A program made the position numbers and the translations under genes. This document shows positions 33,465-34,433 of a stretch of 34,433 nucleotides of DNA, in pieces. Numbering within the stretch: the first letter of the stretch is position 1; each line of letters begins with the position of its first letter. The stretch is from Burkholderiales bacterium. Lineage in GTDB: Bacteria > Pseudomonadota > Gammaproteobacteria > Burkholderiales > Burkholderiaceae_C. Under the pieces are notes generated by a model, which saw nothing but the letters and a program-made list of their open reading frames with translations, had not been told where the DNA came from and ran no database searches. The stretch covers positions 1-34,433 of the forward strand of contig CANCVB010000030.1 of assembly GCA_947381415.1 (NCBI GenBank), in the 5' to 3' direction.

Positions 33465-34363
33465 TATTCATACCCTATGTAGTTCCATGCATCATTGAGA
33501 AATTGATGCGCCGTTGCTCTTGTCCATGGCTGTGAGCCTCGAAATAAATATTTCAGCTCGCTGACCTCGCCCCATTCAGAACATTTCTTATCATCCATTG
33601 TGTCATTGAAAAGCTTTACTAGGACTTCTCTAACGACCGATTTGTAACTCGAATAGCCAAAGGCGGAATTTGGCGCATTGAATGCCAAACATTCAATGAG
33701 GAAGCTGGGGGTACTTTTTGCCGACGCGACCCCTGCGTCAGCCATCTCGTTAGAAAGCGTCTTGAGGATTCTTACTACTCGCTTATACGTTCTGGACGTT
33801 TCATTATTTTTCTGAACACCATTCTCATAGTGTTGCTCTGGCCAGTTTCGTATCCGTGCCGGATTGAAATCATCTGGAATCATTTCTACTCCAGACAGAT
33901 AACTTGAGACCGATGTATATCTACGGTGCTCGAAGAATGCTGCAACATCCGCCTCCACCCTGTAAGTATTTGCCTTGATGTCAAAAGCCTTCTTCCCTCG
34001 CGTTACTGCCGGGCGACCAAATTTCGACACTAGCGCTTCTTCGAGCTCGTTCTTAAAGGTTTGATACGTGTATGTAGCCGGAACAAAACTCTCAGAGAGA
34101 TTCGCCTTAACATTGTCGTCTGGATACTCAGGAAAATAGGTGTCAAAGCACAAAACGCAAATATCTACGTCACTATTTCTCCTGACATTGACGCGATTTC
34201 TATATGAGCCCTGCGTGAATACGCGAATGTTTCTGTTCTTGAGTTTCTCACTTGCCGAAATTGCAGCCCGTATCTGGCGCTCGGCATTTTCAGAACGCTC
34301 TTGCTCCGTAGCGCTTGGCCCCTGCGCCCATGTGCTGAAAACAGATTCCCAATCCCTGCTCAT
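33464..34363 (-). CDS. CBASS cyclic-oligonucleotide synthase (CD-NTase)
   Basis: 299 residues. The nucleotidyltransferase core shows the GS motif QGSYRNRVNVRRNSDVDICV, with Gly52-Ser53 and catalytic Asp65 and Asp67; the third acidic residue is probably Asp139 in YRVEADVAAFF. A helical C-terminal half with STPSFLIECLAFN follows. Such enzymes make a cyclic di- or trinucleotide upon phage infection. ATG 34363 has GGAG eight bases upstream. It lies directly upstream of the Cap15-type gene with no ancillary genes, giving a minimal type I CBASS. The clade and the exact product cannot be assigned from here. Confidence 0.92.
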   Translation of the reverse strand: MSRDWESVFSTWAQGPSATEQERSENAERQIRAAISASEKLKNRNIRVFTQGSYRNRVNVRRNSDVDICVLCFDTYFPEYPDDNVKANLSESFVPATYTYQTFKNELEEALVSKFGRPAVTRGKKAFDIKANTYRVEADVAAFFEHRRYTSVSSYLSGVEMIPDDFNPARIRNWPEQHYENGVQKNNETSRTYKRVVRILKTLSNEMADAGVASAKSTPSFLIECLAFNAPNSAFGYSSYKSVVREVLVKLFNDTMDDKKCSEWGEVSELKYLFRGSQPWTRATAHQFLNDAWNYIGYE

Positions 34364-34396
34364 CTTCTGCTCTCCGTTCTACTAAACTTTCCCGGC

Positions 34397-34433
34397 ATCT
34401 AACGTGTGAGTTAAGCCTCGCTGCGAAGCGGCG
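34397..34433 (-). repeat. attC site preceding the CBASS cassette, cut by window end
   Basis: The R' end of another attC: ATCTAAC (34397-34403) matches RYYYAAC, followed by GTGTGAGTTAAGCC and the start of a hairpin (CTCGCTGCGAAGCGGCG). It shows that at least one more cassette, or attI, lies to the right. Confidence 0.85.

Larger units (their letters stand above)
30963..34433 (-). mobile_element. Integron gene-cassette array (right end outside window)
   Basis: Four full attC sites and part of a fifth flank single genes or operons, all read on the minus strand with attC downstream of each gene. By polarity, attI and an integrase would lie beyond 34433. Using the cut between G and TT of GTTRRRY, the cassettes are 30969-31514 (GNAT, 546 bp), 31515-32105 (GIY-YIG, 591 bp), 32106-32780 (HEPN-like, 675 bp) and 32781-34402 (CBASS, 1622 bp). 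No integrase gene is visible in the window, so this could be a sedentary integron, a mobile one, or an array lacking its integrase. Confidence 0.88.

Overview
This looks like the chromosome of a betaproteobacterium, order Burkholderiales, probably the family Comamonadaceae. That is inferred from familiar gene order (pilB-pilC-coaE-zapD-mutT-ATPase-argJ-secA; sspB-sspA-petC-petB-petA; htrA-tatC-tatB-tatA-hinT-hisE-hisI), a porin of the betaproteobacterial type and moderate GC content. No database search was possible. There is no rRNA, CRISPR array, transposase or complete prophage in the window.

Positions 1-5.4 kb hold the 3' part of ispB, a phosphate transporter (pit) whose upstream DUF47/PhoU-like partner gene is interrupted by one in-frame amber codon, a general porin with its own terminator, a very AT-rich spacer, a lone tyrosine recombinase and tRNA-Pro(CGG). 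Positions 5.5-14.4 kb hold a shortened pilB/pilC pair without pilD, then coaE, zapD, and on the other strand secA-argJ-ATPase-mutT. Positions 14.5-17.9 kb are less conserved: a DciA-like protein, a small Cys-rich secreted protein, a secreted HEXXH protein, an acyltransferase, and two tandem secreted paralogues, the second fused to a metzincin-like protease domain. Positions 17.9-27.85 kb, all on the minus strand, carry tRNA-Thr(TGT), the sspAB stress and proteolysis-adaptor pair, the cytochrome bc1 operon petABC, pdxA, a Nif3-like protein, an HtrA protease, the Tat translocase tatABC, hinT, hisE and hisI.

At 27.85 kb the his cluster stops, because hisF does not precede hisI, and an accessory region starts. 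First come three toxin-antitoxin loci in a row: brnTA, parDE and a hicAB locus whose toxin gene has lost its middle. Then a three-gene unit (four-helix membrane protein plus two cupins) leads into an integron gene-cassette array on the minus strand. Four full attC sites and a fifth cut by the window edge separate a GNAT acetyltransferase, a GIY-YIG-like protein, a HEPN-like helical protein and, nearest the right edge, a two-gene CBASS anti-phage system.

The CBASS unit, a CD-NTase followed by a Cap15-type effector (two membrane helices plus beta-barrel), fills one cassette of about 1.6 kb and is the most exciting element here. By the polarity of the array, the integrase and attI, if present, should lie beyond the right edge. 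All four cassettes with a full attC, and also the cupin gene at the array tail, take their TAA stop codon from the attC core itself.
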